Source: a virus
Length of the DNA: 28,383 nucleotides
Direction: 5' to 3' (one strand)
IMG/VR virus record: IMGVR_UViG_3300043119_000867
Location: 1-28,383 of that record
Made by a program: the position numbers and the translations under genes. The notes below the pieces were generated by a model, which made no database searches, was not told the origin of the DNA, and saw nothing but the letters and a program-made list of their open reading frames with translations. Of this stretch, positions 23,655 through 28,383 are shown piece after piece. How positions within the stretch are numbered: position 1 is the stretch's first letter; each line of letters opens with the position of its first letter.

Positions 23655-24774
23655 CTCTTCCCGTTAGGAATCCCACCTCGGCATCGGGTGCCGTTCCTAA
23701 CATTGCCAATTCCTTCGCGCTCCAGGATCGTCCCGCAACCGCTTTCCAATCTCCGGGCACCGCGGCTTCCAGCGCTGTCATCCATTTCTGCCATTGCCCG
23801 GGCGGGATCGGGCGTTTGTAGCTCGCACGGATTTCCGATGGGGAATTTCCGCTTTCCTCCGCCACTCGGCCAATGTCGTGGATTTCCTGCAACCGGTAGG
23901 TGATCCGTGAGTGGCGCAAGACATCGATGGTCCATTTCAGCCCCAGCCTTCTGGCGATCTCAGAAACCTCATTCTGCGCCTTCAGGCGGCAAATGTGGCC
24001 CTGCTTCCCCGCCCGCTTGCGTGACGCGTCCCTGCAAGCCACCAGCAGCCGCATGACGTGATCCGGCACCGGGAGCCATCGCTCTGCCGCCACCTTCCGC
24101 GCCACCTCCGCGCGGACATGCAGCAAGCCTTGGGCTTCGTCCAGATCGCTCCACAAAAGCCGCTGGCACTCAAACGGCCGGCAGCCGAGCCAGCCTGCGA
24201 CGATGAGATAGGCCAGATGATGCGGGGCCTTTTCCGATACTGCCGCCAGCAATGCCCGCCCCGCTTCTGGCGTGAAAATTTCAGGGGCTTTCTTGTCAGG
24301 CTTTTTCCGAGTCACATTGGAGATCGGAGGAGGCGTGGCGCGTGGCCATCGGTGCCCGCGCACCGCCCAGTTGAAAAACAACGTCCAGTAAGAATGTCGG
24401 TTTGCCATCGTCCGCTTTCCCGCACTGCCCCGGGCAATGTGACTTTCCAGAAGTTCCGCCGTCACCTCCTCCAGCAACACCGCTCCATGTGCCCGGGCAA
24501 ACGCAGTTAGTTCCGATTTCGGCCCTCGAACCGTGATGGTCGGGTGCTTGCGCTCATACTCCTTCAGGAACTCAACCACGGCCTTTGCCATCGTCACCCG
24601 TTCCATTTCTGCCCCGCCCTGCGCCATGAACCACCGCGCCGCCTCTGCCAGCCGCCCGGCATCCTTGGACACCTTCAAAGCCGCCTCCAAGTGCGAGAGG
24701 AGCGCCGGAACATTCTCCGCGCTTCCTGCCAGCCTCCTGAGCCATTCCAGCTGCTCCTTCGCCGCCGGAGTCAC
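23578..24774 (-). CDS. int: Tyrosine recombinase integrase (core-binding and catalytic parts)
   Basis: Site-specific recombinase that would integrate the phage at a tmRNA/tRNA-type site. The 398-residue frame carries the catalytic residues: Arg199 in GCRPFE, Lys227 (ARKVA), His288 and Arg290 in DVLRHSRIT, Asn310 in the ESGNSPSEIR block (often His or Trp), and the nucleophile Tyr319 in ASYKRP. The core-binding domain lies around 60-140 (AKAVVEFLKEYE, SYWTLFFNWAVR). The frame begins at a GTG (24774), but a matching N-terminal arm-binding segment lies just upstream in a different frame, separated by a run of seven G on this strand. So the intact protein would be about 463 residues if one G were absent. 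Its 3' end overlaps the convergent tail glycosyltransferase gene. Confidence 0.9.
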   Translation of the reverse strand: MTPAAKEQLEWLRRLAGSAENVPALLSHLEAALKVSKDAGRLAEAARWFMAQGGAEMERVTMAKAVVEFLKEYERKHPTITVRGPKSELTAFARAHGAVLLEEVTAELLESHIARGSAGKRTMANRHSYWTLFFNWAVRGHRWPRATPPPISNVTRKKPDKKAPEIFTPEAGRALLAAVSEKAPHHLAYLIVAGWLGCRPFECQRLLWSDLDEAQGLLHVRAEVARKVAAERWLPVPDHVMRLLVACRDASRKRAGKQGHICRLKAQNEVSEIARRLGLKWTIDVLRHSRITYRLQEIHDIGRVAEESGNSPSEIRASYKRPIPPGQWQKWMTALEAAVPGDWKAVAGRSWSAKELAMLGTAPDAEVGFLTGRATASVLQKRLAMKRKIPASKNLQAE

Positions 24775-24781
24775 CCACTGC

Positions 24782-24967
24782 GCCCCCCCTTGCCGTGTCC
24801 AGCTCCCGAGCCTTTACCCTCGCCCATTTCTTGGCCTCTTCCAAGTCCAGTCGCGTCGTCGTTCGCCACTTCCCATCCTCACGCCACCTCAACGCGATCC
24901 GCCCGTCGCCCCGGCCATGGAGCACGATCGAAGTTCCCCCATAGCTCACTGTTTCCCGTGCCTCCAT
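24782..24967 (-). pseudogene. Integrase N-terminal arm-binding segment, out of frame
   Basis: About 62 residues starting MEARETVSYGGTSIVLHGRG and continuing ALRWREDGKWRTTTRLDLEE, AKKWARVKARELDTARGG. The strand-strand-helix shape is that of integrase arm-binding (AP2-like) domains. Its frame then loses sense (glycine/alanine/arginine-rich) after the G-run at 24783-24789, while the integrase body continues in the frame one base later. Removing one G joins both parts. This may be a sequencing error, an inactivating mutation or a slippage switch. The ATG at 24967 is preferred to a TTG at 24985. Confidence 0.65.
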
Positions 24968-25055
24968 GCCTGAGAAAAAACCCAAAAAACACCAAAAAAC
25001 AATACAGAAAAAAGAAAATAACGCAAAATTCCCGTTTTTGTTTTAATTGCAAGAG

Positions 25056-25087
25056 CGCCGAATCCTTGAATCTACAAGGATTCGGCG
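25056..25087. repeat. Perfect 13-bp inverted repeat between integrase and att core
   Basis: CGCCGAATCCTTG (25056-25068) and CAAGGATTCGGCG (25075-25087) are exact reverse complements with a 6-nt loop. The copies of TTGCAAGA on both outer sides are direct repeats. There is no T-run after either side. It could form a hairpin downstream of a restored tmRNA/tRNA end or be a recombinase-binding element. Confidence 0.85.
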
Positions 25088-25097
25088 TTGCAAGAAG

Positions 25098-25120
25098 TGG
25101 AGGCGAGGGGAGTCGAACCC
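25098..25120 (-). other. Probable attP core: tmRNA/tRNA 3'-end mimic
   Basis: Read on the minus strand, the 23 nt are GGGTTCGACTCCCCTCG followed by CCTCCA. These are a T-loop (TTCGACT), the 3' side of a T-stem (CCCCT) and the 3' acceptor strand with discriminator (CGCCTCCA). TTCGACTC together with CGCCTCCA is typical of ssrA (tmRNA) ends, with tRNA-Ser as an alternative. The 5' half of an RNA gene is absent and CTT replaces the final CCA, so this is a fragment. It sits just upstream of the integrase, as expected for attP. Confidence 0.68.
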
Positions 25121-25137
25121 TTTTTTGAGGTGTTGGG

Positions 25138-25232
25138 GATCAATGATTTGTGTGGGATTGATCGAATGACAACAGGTTGACAATACTTGAAGAGGTTGAA
25201 GATGAAGCTTGCGGATGTGTGTGGGGATTGAT
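25138..25232. repeat. Repeats beside the att core (possible integrase arm sites)
   Basis: TGTGTGGGATTGAT ends at 25162, and TGTGTGGGGATTGAT occurs again at 25218-25232. GATCAAT (25138-25144) and ATTGATC (25157-25163) form an inverted repeat. Repeated short sites beside an att core are typical of arm-type integrase sites, but this role is inferred. A TTGACA at 25177 has no convincing -10 partner. Confidence 0.4.
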
Positions 25233-25243
25233 AAAGCCGTGCC

Positions 25244-25531
25244 ATGGAAGATTTCTTTTTTTTGTTCGTGATAGTGGGAGCGGTTGTTTGCGGATTGGTG
25301 GGGGCCGTGATTGGCAATACTCGCAAGATGGCATGGCCCGGGTGGTGGTGTGGATTTTTGCTTGGGCCGATAGGTTGGATCATTGTGCTTTTGCTGCCGA
25401 AGTCCGCCCCGGCGGAAAAGGAAAGGACTCCAGGATCTCCCACCAAAAGAACGCGCACCGTGCCTGTGAAAGCGGATCCGTTTGAGGTTTGGGAAGCGAA
25501 ACAGCAAAAGCAAGAACTGGGAAAAGATTGA
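25244..25531 (+). CDS. Small membrane protein with two membrane segments
   Basis: A 95-residue protein. Two hydrophobic segments lie at about 4-24 (FFFLFVIVGAVVCGLVGAVIG) and 33-51 (WWCGFLLGPIGWIIVLLLP), followed by a charged tail (SAPAEKERTPGSPTKRTRTV, then DPFEVWEAKQQKQELGKD). The GNTRKMAWPGWWCGFLLGPIGW stretch resembles small two-pass membrane proteins found in many bacteria and prophages. It stands alone between the att region and a bidirectional terminator, and converges with the repressor gene. A lysogeny-expressed superinfection-exclusion role is possible but unproven. No Shine-Dalgarno is seen (GTGCC before the ATG). Confidence 0.6.
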   Translation: MEDFFFLFVIVGAVVCGLVGAVIGNTRKMAWPGWWCGFLLGPIGWIIVLLLPKSAPAEKERTPGSPTKRTRTVPVKADPFEVWEAKQQKQELGKD

Positions 25532-25541
25532 TGAAACAGAA

Positions 25542-25568
25542 AAGCACCGGGTTTTCCGGTGCTTTTTT
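25542..25568 (+). terminator. Hairpin terminator, possibly bidirectional
   Basis: Stem AAGCACCGG (25542-25550) pairs with CCGGTGCTT (25556-25564) around GTTTT, followed by a T-run to 25568. On the other strand the stem is followed by a shorter T-run (TTTT), so it may also end leftward repressor transcription. Confidence 0.85.
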
Positions 25569-25623
25569 ACAGCTGCCATGGCTTCCACCGATGGGGGCAG
25601 AGGCGGCATTTGAAAAGTGGCAG

Positions 25624-26124
25624 TCAGGCTTCTTCAGCAGTATCAGTCTTCTCGGGAAGGAACTTCTTGCGGCTATTACCCTTAGGGTAAGTTGTTGGTC
25701 CCTTCGAAACAGGGTGATCCGCATAGAGATCATCTGCAACCTTCTTATTAGAAACTGAATGATGAATCGAAATGATTTCTTCAATCGTTTCGGCATCGAT
25801 CTCTGCGGCTGCATTAAGCGTCTTTTTGGCCCATTCGCGAACAGTCACTTGCTGTTTCAATGCTGCGTTTTCGATGGTTTCATATTCCAAACTGTCGAAC
25901 TCCAGCACCAAGTTGTGAGGAGGAGCGGATTGTGCGGACGCTTCATCCTCCTCCATCAAAGACCGAATGGTGATCTGAGCGACGGCAGAAATCTGCTGTG
26001 GATTGTTTTCCCTTAACCAGTTAGAAACTGCTTGTTTGGAGACTCCGCATTTTTCGGAAAGCCAAGTTTGACTGCGGCGCTGCTCGATAAGCCATTGATT
26101 TACAGTGTCACGGTTGATTTCCAT
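25624..26124 (-). CDS. HTH phage repressor (CI-like candidate)
   Basis: A 166-residue leftward protein divergent from the early genes. It starts MEINRDTVNQWLIEQRRSQT with a helix-turn-helix continuing WLSEKCGVSKQAVSNWLREN (recognition helix around VSKQAVSNWL), then a helical part (ISAVAQITIRSLMEED). The C-terminal half has no S24 peptidase (LexA/CI) signature. Instead it carries an acidic segment (LEFDSLEYETIENAALKQQ, VTVREWAKKTLNAAAEI) and a lysine-rich end. Induction would therefore not follow classic RecA-driven self-cleavage. The ATG at 26124 lies just left of an AT-rich operator region with palindrome and repeats. Function as lysogeny repressor is inferred from the HTH, strand and position. 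Confidence 0.72.
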   Translation of the reverse strand: MEINRDTVNQWLIEQRRSQTWLSEKCGVSKQAVSNWLRENNPQQISAVAQITIRSLMEEDEASAQSAPPHNLVLEFDSLEYETIENAALKQQVTVREWAKKTLNAAAEIDAETIEEIISIHHSVSNKKVADDLYADHPVSKGPTTYPKGNSRKKFLPEKTDTAEEA

Positions 26125-26153
26125 GGCGTGATAATGGCACCTTATTGAAAAAA

Positions 26154-26192
26154 GTAAATAGAAAAGTAAATTTTCTATTGACTCGGGTAAAT
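26154..26192. promoter_or_regulatory. Divergent operator region
   Basis: ATAGAAAA (26158-26165) and TTTTCTAT (26171-26178) form a perfect 8-bp inverted repeat around GTAAA. GTAAAT also occurs three times (26154, 26166, 26187). The palindrome overlaps the probable -35 of the rightward early promoter, as expected for repressor binding. Confidence 0.65.
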
Positions 26193-26206
26193 AAGCCATG
26201 TATTCG
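26178..26206 (+). promoter_or_regulatory. Rightward early promoter (putative)
   Basis: TTGACT at 26178-26183 is followed after 17 nt by TATTCG at 26201-26206, a fair -35/-10 pair placed 26 nt before the first early start codon. It overlaps the palindrome and the third GTAAAT. A further weak inverted repeat TTCGT/ACGAA lies at 26203-26222. Confidence 0.5.
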
Positions 26207-26231
26207 TGAACATATCAACGAACGAAACGCC

Positions 26232-26402
26232 ATGCACTCCATCAGCCTAGAATACACCGATCTTAGCAGCGCAGCGCTGATCAAGATTTTTCAGCTTGCA
26301 GACATCCTCGTGGTGACTCCGAAAGAAGCCGCTAAAATTTATTTGGCCACCAAGGCTAAACAAGCAGCCAATCAGAATCCGAACCAAGGGAGGGCGGCAT
26401 GA
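26232..26402 (+). CDS. Small early protein, unknown
   Basis: A 56-residue protein, the first rightward gene after the operator, in the position of Cro in lambda. It begins MHSISLEYTDLSSAALIKIF and continues with a short helix (QLADILVVTPKEAAKIYLAT), then a glutamine/asparagine-rich end. The VVTPKEAAKIYLATKAK segment could be the second and third helices of a small DNA-binding fold, but no clear HTH is visible. ATG at 26232 follows CGAAACGCC. An earlier in-frame ATG at 26145 would lie across the operator. The stop overlaps the next gene (ATGA at 26399). Confidence 0.55.
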   Translation: MHSISLEYTDLSSAALIKIFQLADILVVTPKEAAKIYLATKAKQAANQNPNQGRAA

Positions 26403-26752
26403 CTTACTTTGTGTTTGCCGGCCCATGGGTCAAAATAGGTTTTACCTGCAACATTGAGAAGCGGGTTTCAACTATTCAGACCTATTGCCCTTACAAAATC
26501 GTTCACGTTATTGTCACTGATGAGATATTAGAAGTTGCTGCCAGGCGACGGGCTGAAAGTCTGACATTTTCAGAGAGCGAATGGTTTAAGCAAAATCCAG
26601 CACTGATTGAATGGATTAACAGTTTGACGGCATCCCGCTGGGCTTGTGAAGAGCGGACGAAGCTAAACCGTGAGATTATAGCGATCCGCTCCAAATATCG
26701 TCGTTTTGAAATCCGCAAGCAGGCAACTTCATTACAAGGGAGGTGCTCATGA
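26399..26752 (+). CDS. T5orf172/GIY-YIG-like protein
   Basis: A 117-residue early protein. YFVFAGPWVKIGFTCNIEKR (3-22) followed by VSTIQTYCPYKIVHVIVTDE, AARRRAESLTFSESEWF and the end of a helical segment matches the layout of T5orf172/MUG113 domains, a compact branch of the GIY-YIG nuclease superfamily. The features are an FVF start in place of YIY, V-KIG-x-T, a following Arg (Arg22), a Glu in the helix and a final EWF. The KIGFT block and the Arg are present, so nuclease activity is possible. A GGGAGGG ribosome site precedes the ATG, and the stop overlaps the next gene. Confidence 0.65.
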   Translation: MTYFVFAGPWVKIGFTCNIEKRVSTIQTYCPYKIVHVIVTDEILEVAARRRAESLTFSESEWFKQNPALIEWINSLTASRWACEERTKLNREIIAIRSKYRRFEIRKQATSLQGRCS

Positions 26753-27012
26753 AGACGGCACTGGTGCCAAGACTTCTGGTGGGCTCACCGAGTTTGGAGG
26801 ATGGCCATGCGGGGGCGCGGGATGCGCGGCTGCTGGCGCAGTATGACTACGACCAGGAGATCGGGGAGGTGCATGTGCAGTCGGGTAAGGGGACTCGGGA
26901 CTTGCTGAGGCGGGCGGGGTATCCACGAACCTTCGCCGGGGCTTTCTACTCGGTGAAGGTGCTGATGGATGACTTTAACCGGTTGCAGATTTCACCTCCT
27001 TCACGCTCATGA
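26749..27012 (+). CDS. Early protein of unknown function
   Basis: An 87-residue protein with ATG at 26749, just after a strong GGGAGG ribosome site (26738-26743). A GTG at 26743 lies inside that site, so it is unlikely to be the start. The sequence is MKTALVPRLLVGSPSLEDGH, then DARLLAQYDYDQEIGEVHVQ, RDLLRRAGYPRTFAGAFYSV and KVLMDDFNRLQISPP. No known motif was recognised. It has mixed alpha/beta composition with no membrane segment. It is chained by ATGA overlaps to the GIY-YIG-like gene before it and the HTH protein after it. Confidence 0.6.
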   Translation: MKTALVPRLLVGSPSLEDGHAGARDARLLAQYDYDQEIGEVHVQSGKGTRDLLRRAGYPRTFAGAFYSVKVLMDDFNRLQISPPSRS

Positions 27013-27275
27013 GCAAGTATCGGAAACGCAGTGAGCTGGCGCGCTTTCTGGCGGTGCCGCCGGAGGAGATCGACCGGATGATGGAGGAGGATGGCCTGCC
27101 TCACCGTCGCCTGCCAGGCAAGAACAAGCCCGCCATCCGGTTCCGGCTGCCATCGGTGTGGGAGTGGCTGAAGAAGTGGACGCCGCCGGGCGTGAAACTG
27201 GAGTCCTACGCGGAGTTTGAACGAGATTTTGAGGCTGCGCAGGGGAGAGAGCCAGCAGTGCCGATTTCTGAGTAA
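27009..27275 (+). CDS. Excisionase-like HTH DNA-binding protein
   Basis: An 88-residue protein starting MSKYRKRSELARFLAVPPEE and continuing IDRMMEEDGLPHRRLPGKNK, then AIRFRLPSVWEWLKKW. This is the layout of a MerR/Xis-type winged helix: a first helix-turn-helix (ELARFLAVPPEEIDRMMEE), a basic wing (PHRRLPGKNKPAIRF) and a closing W-x-W-L helix. Such proteins act as excisionases, small terminase-like DNA binders or regulators. Lying in the early operon and not beside the integrase, it could be the recombination directionality factor or a second regulator. The start overlaps the previous stop (ATGA at 27009). Confidence 0.65.
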   Translation: MSKYRKRSELARFLAVPPEEIDRMMEEDGLPHRRLPGKNKPAIRFRLPSVWEWLKKWTPPGVKLESYAEFERDFEAAQGREPAVPISE

Positions 27276-27304
27276 GAGGGAAAATTTTAATCTATCAAAA
27301 ACAC

Positions 27305-28060
27305 ATGAATACAAAACGGAAGCAAGAAGGGGAGGCGGTGTGGCCGTGCGTGATGATCGACATCGAGACGCTGGCGACTACGGATGACGCGGTGTTGCTG
27401 GAGATCGGGGCGGTGGTGTTCGACCGGGATCGGCGGCTGGTGGGTGAGGGTTTTTCGATGACTCTGGATTATCTTGGGCAGGGCGATCGCAAGACGGACA
27501 TGGAGACGGTGATGTGGTGGCTGGATCCGAAGCGGATTTCGCGTTTCCGGGAGATCACGGATGATCATGACCGGAAGCCGACTCTGTGGCATGGGCTGGC
27601 GGAGTTGAGTCGTTTCCTGAAAATGTATCTGGCACCGAGGGGGGAGGTGTGGACGAAGGGGAACTTCGATCTGAGGATTTTAGGCCATGCTTATGGCCAA
27701 GACCAGACGGAGTTGCCGTGGAAGTATTACCAGGCGAGGGAGCTGCGAACGGTGCTGAAGTGGCTGAATGTAATTCAGGCGGAGGATGTGCCGCACTCGG
27801 CTGTGGCGGATGCGCGCTTGCAGATTGAATTTTTGTTTGTGGCCGAGGAGATGAAGGCACGGGCCACGGAGCCGTGTTTCACCAGGGGCTGGGCCGCGTA
27901 TCGTGAGGAACTCGCAGAGACGCGCGCGGTGCTCCTGCCGGATTGGCGGGCTTTGCCTAGCGAGGTGCAAGAAGCCTGGTGCGTGGGTGTGCAAGCGTGC
28001 TTGGAGGGGGACGACAAAAGTGATGGAACCGGCGGAGACGGCACGAAAGATTATGTATAA
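27305..28060 (+). CDS. DnaQ-fold 3'-5' exonuclease (DEDDh type)
   Basis: A 251-residue protein with the three exonuclease blocks: MIDIETLA (17-24; Asp19, Glu21), WTKGNFDLRILGHAY (116-130; Asp122) and PHSAVADARLQ (163-173; His164, Asp169). The DEDDh arrangement and the text around it (EIGAVVFDRD, MWWLDPKR) resemble the Rv2179c-like/phage 3'-5' exonuclease family found in early operons, acting on DNA or RNA ends. A likely role is replication, recombination or RNA turnover. No Shine-Dalgarno is seen before this ATG (CTATCAAAAACAC), unlike the preceding early genes. The C-terminal 70 residues add a helical extension. Confidence 0.85.
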   Translation: MNTKRKQEGEAVWPCVMIDIETLATTDDAVLLEIGAVVFDRDRRLVGEGFSMTLDYLGQGDRKTDMETVMWWLDPKRISRFREITDDHDRKPTLWHGLAELSRFLKMYLAPRGEVWTKGNFDLRILGHAYGQDQTELPWKYYQARELRTVLKWLNVIQAEDVPHSAVADARLQIEFLFVAEEMKARATEPCFTRGWAAYREELAETRAVLLPDWRALPSEVQEAWCVGVQACLEGDDKSDGTGGDGTKDYV

Positions 28061-28343
28061 AAAGCAAGACCCCGCAGCGGCGGAAACCGCTAGAACAACG
28101 GACAGCCCGGCGGTTGATCCATTTACGACTTGTTCGCTTTTGCGGGCATGGAAGATCGAGCCATGTGGTCAAACCGGAATCGACACGCTCTACATGCTTG
28201 ATGATGGCCGATGGTCGGGAGTAATGGGACAGGTCGAATACGCGCTTGAACAACAAATGGAAAGCAATGACGGCGGCGGCAAGATGGAAAGGCCGTGGAA
28301 CGAAATCTCAGTGACGATCACGGGAGTGCTGCTCACGCCCTAA
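28053..28343 (+). CDS. Early protein of unknown function
   Basis: A 96-residue protein if started at ATG 28053 (MYKKQDPAAAETARTTDSPA), or 106 residues from ATG 28023. Neither start has ideal Shine-Dalgarno spacing. The body reads TTCSLLRAWKIEPCGQTGID, TLYMLDDGRWSGVMGQVEYA, then ends in a strand (NEISVTITGVLLTP). No known family was recognised. It overlaps the exonuclease 3' end, so the two are probably co-transcribed and coupled. Confidence 0.55.
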   Translation: MYKKQDPAAAETARTTDSPAVDPFTTCSLLRAWKIEPCGQTGIDTLYMLDDGRWSGVMGQVEYALEQQMESNDGGGKMERPWNEISVTITGVLLTP

Positions 28344-28365
28344 CAATGGGAGGAAATCTGCGACG

Positions 28366-28383
28366 ATGATTCCTGAAGCGAAC
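28366..28383 (+). CDS. Start of a further early gene (cut by window end)
   Basis: ATG at 28366 followed by five codons (MIPEAN) to the window end. A GGGAGGAAA purine site lies upstream at 28348-28356, matching the style of ribosome sites in this early operon. Identity is unknown. Confidence 0.4.

Noticed and set aside
25098-25170. A complete tRNA or tmRNA gene on the minus strand
   Set aside because: Only the T-loop, 3' T-stem and acceptor 3' strand are present. There is no matching 5' acceptor, D-arm or anticodon arm, and the T-stem 5' side is imperfect.
25177-25205. Promoter for the small membrane protein using TTGACA at 25177
   Set aside because: The hexamer 17 nt downstream (AGATGA) does not resemble a -10 box, so I do not list it as a promoter.

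Overview
The window is about 28.4 kb of a temperate, tailed double-stranded DNA phage of the lambda type. The long tape measure gene and the tail-tube and tail-chaperone order point to a siphovirus-like virion. GC-rich coding, a Sec signal peptide on a tail protein, a lipoprotein-like lysis gene and scarce Shine-Dalgarno sites in the late genes suggest a Gram-negative host. A Verrucomicrobiota-like host is my best guess from the protein style, but nothing in the sequence proves it.

Layout. 91-5311: DNA packaging and head start (small terminase, GpA-type large terminase, gpW-like joiner, portal, S49 head protease). 5318-10382: an unexpected block inside the head module. It holds a BppU-like baseplate/fibre protein, a secreted SGNH (GDSL) hydrolase with a chitin-binding-like insert and a fibre-type C-terminus, a holin candidate, a DUF1353-like gene with an embedded lipoprotein-like frame, a 39-residue membrane peptide, and a putative endolysin. 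10421-12674: the head module resumes (scaffold-like protein, major capsid protein with an inserted beta domain, small acidic repeat protein) and ends in a strong terminator. 12758-16371: connectors, tail terminator, tail tube, a duplicated-domain protein, and the tail chaperone pair G/GT. The chaperone pair carries an excellent programmed -1 frameshift signal (GGGAAAC, 7-nt spacer, 13-bp stem). 16375-23654: tape measure, distal tail genes, two serine-rich tail proteins, and a 770-residue enzyme that appears to join an Erv/ALR-like domain, two glycosyltransferase-like domains and a methyltransferase. The last three genes are chained by 4-nt ATGA overlaps.

On the opposite strand a tyrosine integrase (23578-24774) converges on the tail operon. 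Its N-terminal arm-binding part lies in another frame across a run of seven G. Just upstream of the integrase are a perfect 13-bp inverted repeat and a 23-nt copy of a tmRNA/tRNA-type 3' end, the likely attP core. Because phage genes continue on both sides of this site, the molecule looks like a free or circularised phage genome (or a tandem prophage junction) and not one simple integrated prophage.

25244-28383: a small membrane protein, a leftward HTH repressor, a divergent operator/promoter region with an 8-bp palindrome, then rightward early genes (small ORF, T5orf172/GIY-YIG-like protein, unknown, excisionase-like HTH protein, DnaQ-fold exonuclease, two more). Several early genes have clear GGGAGG ribosome sites, unlike the late genes.

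The most interesting candidate system is 19466-23654: serine-rich tail-tip proteins coupled to a multi-domain glycosyltransferase/methyltransferase, which may decorate the virion tail with methylated glycan. This is a hypothesis based on gene linkage and visible motifs.
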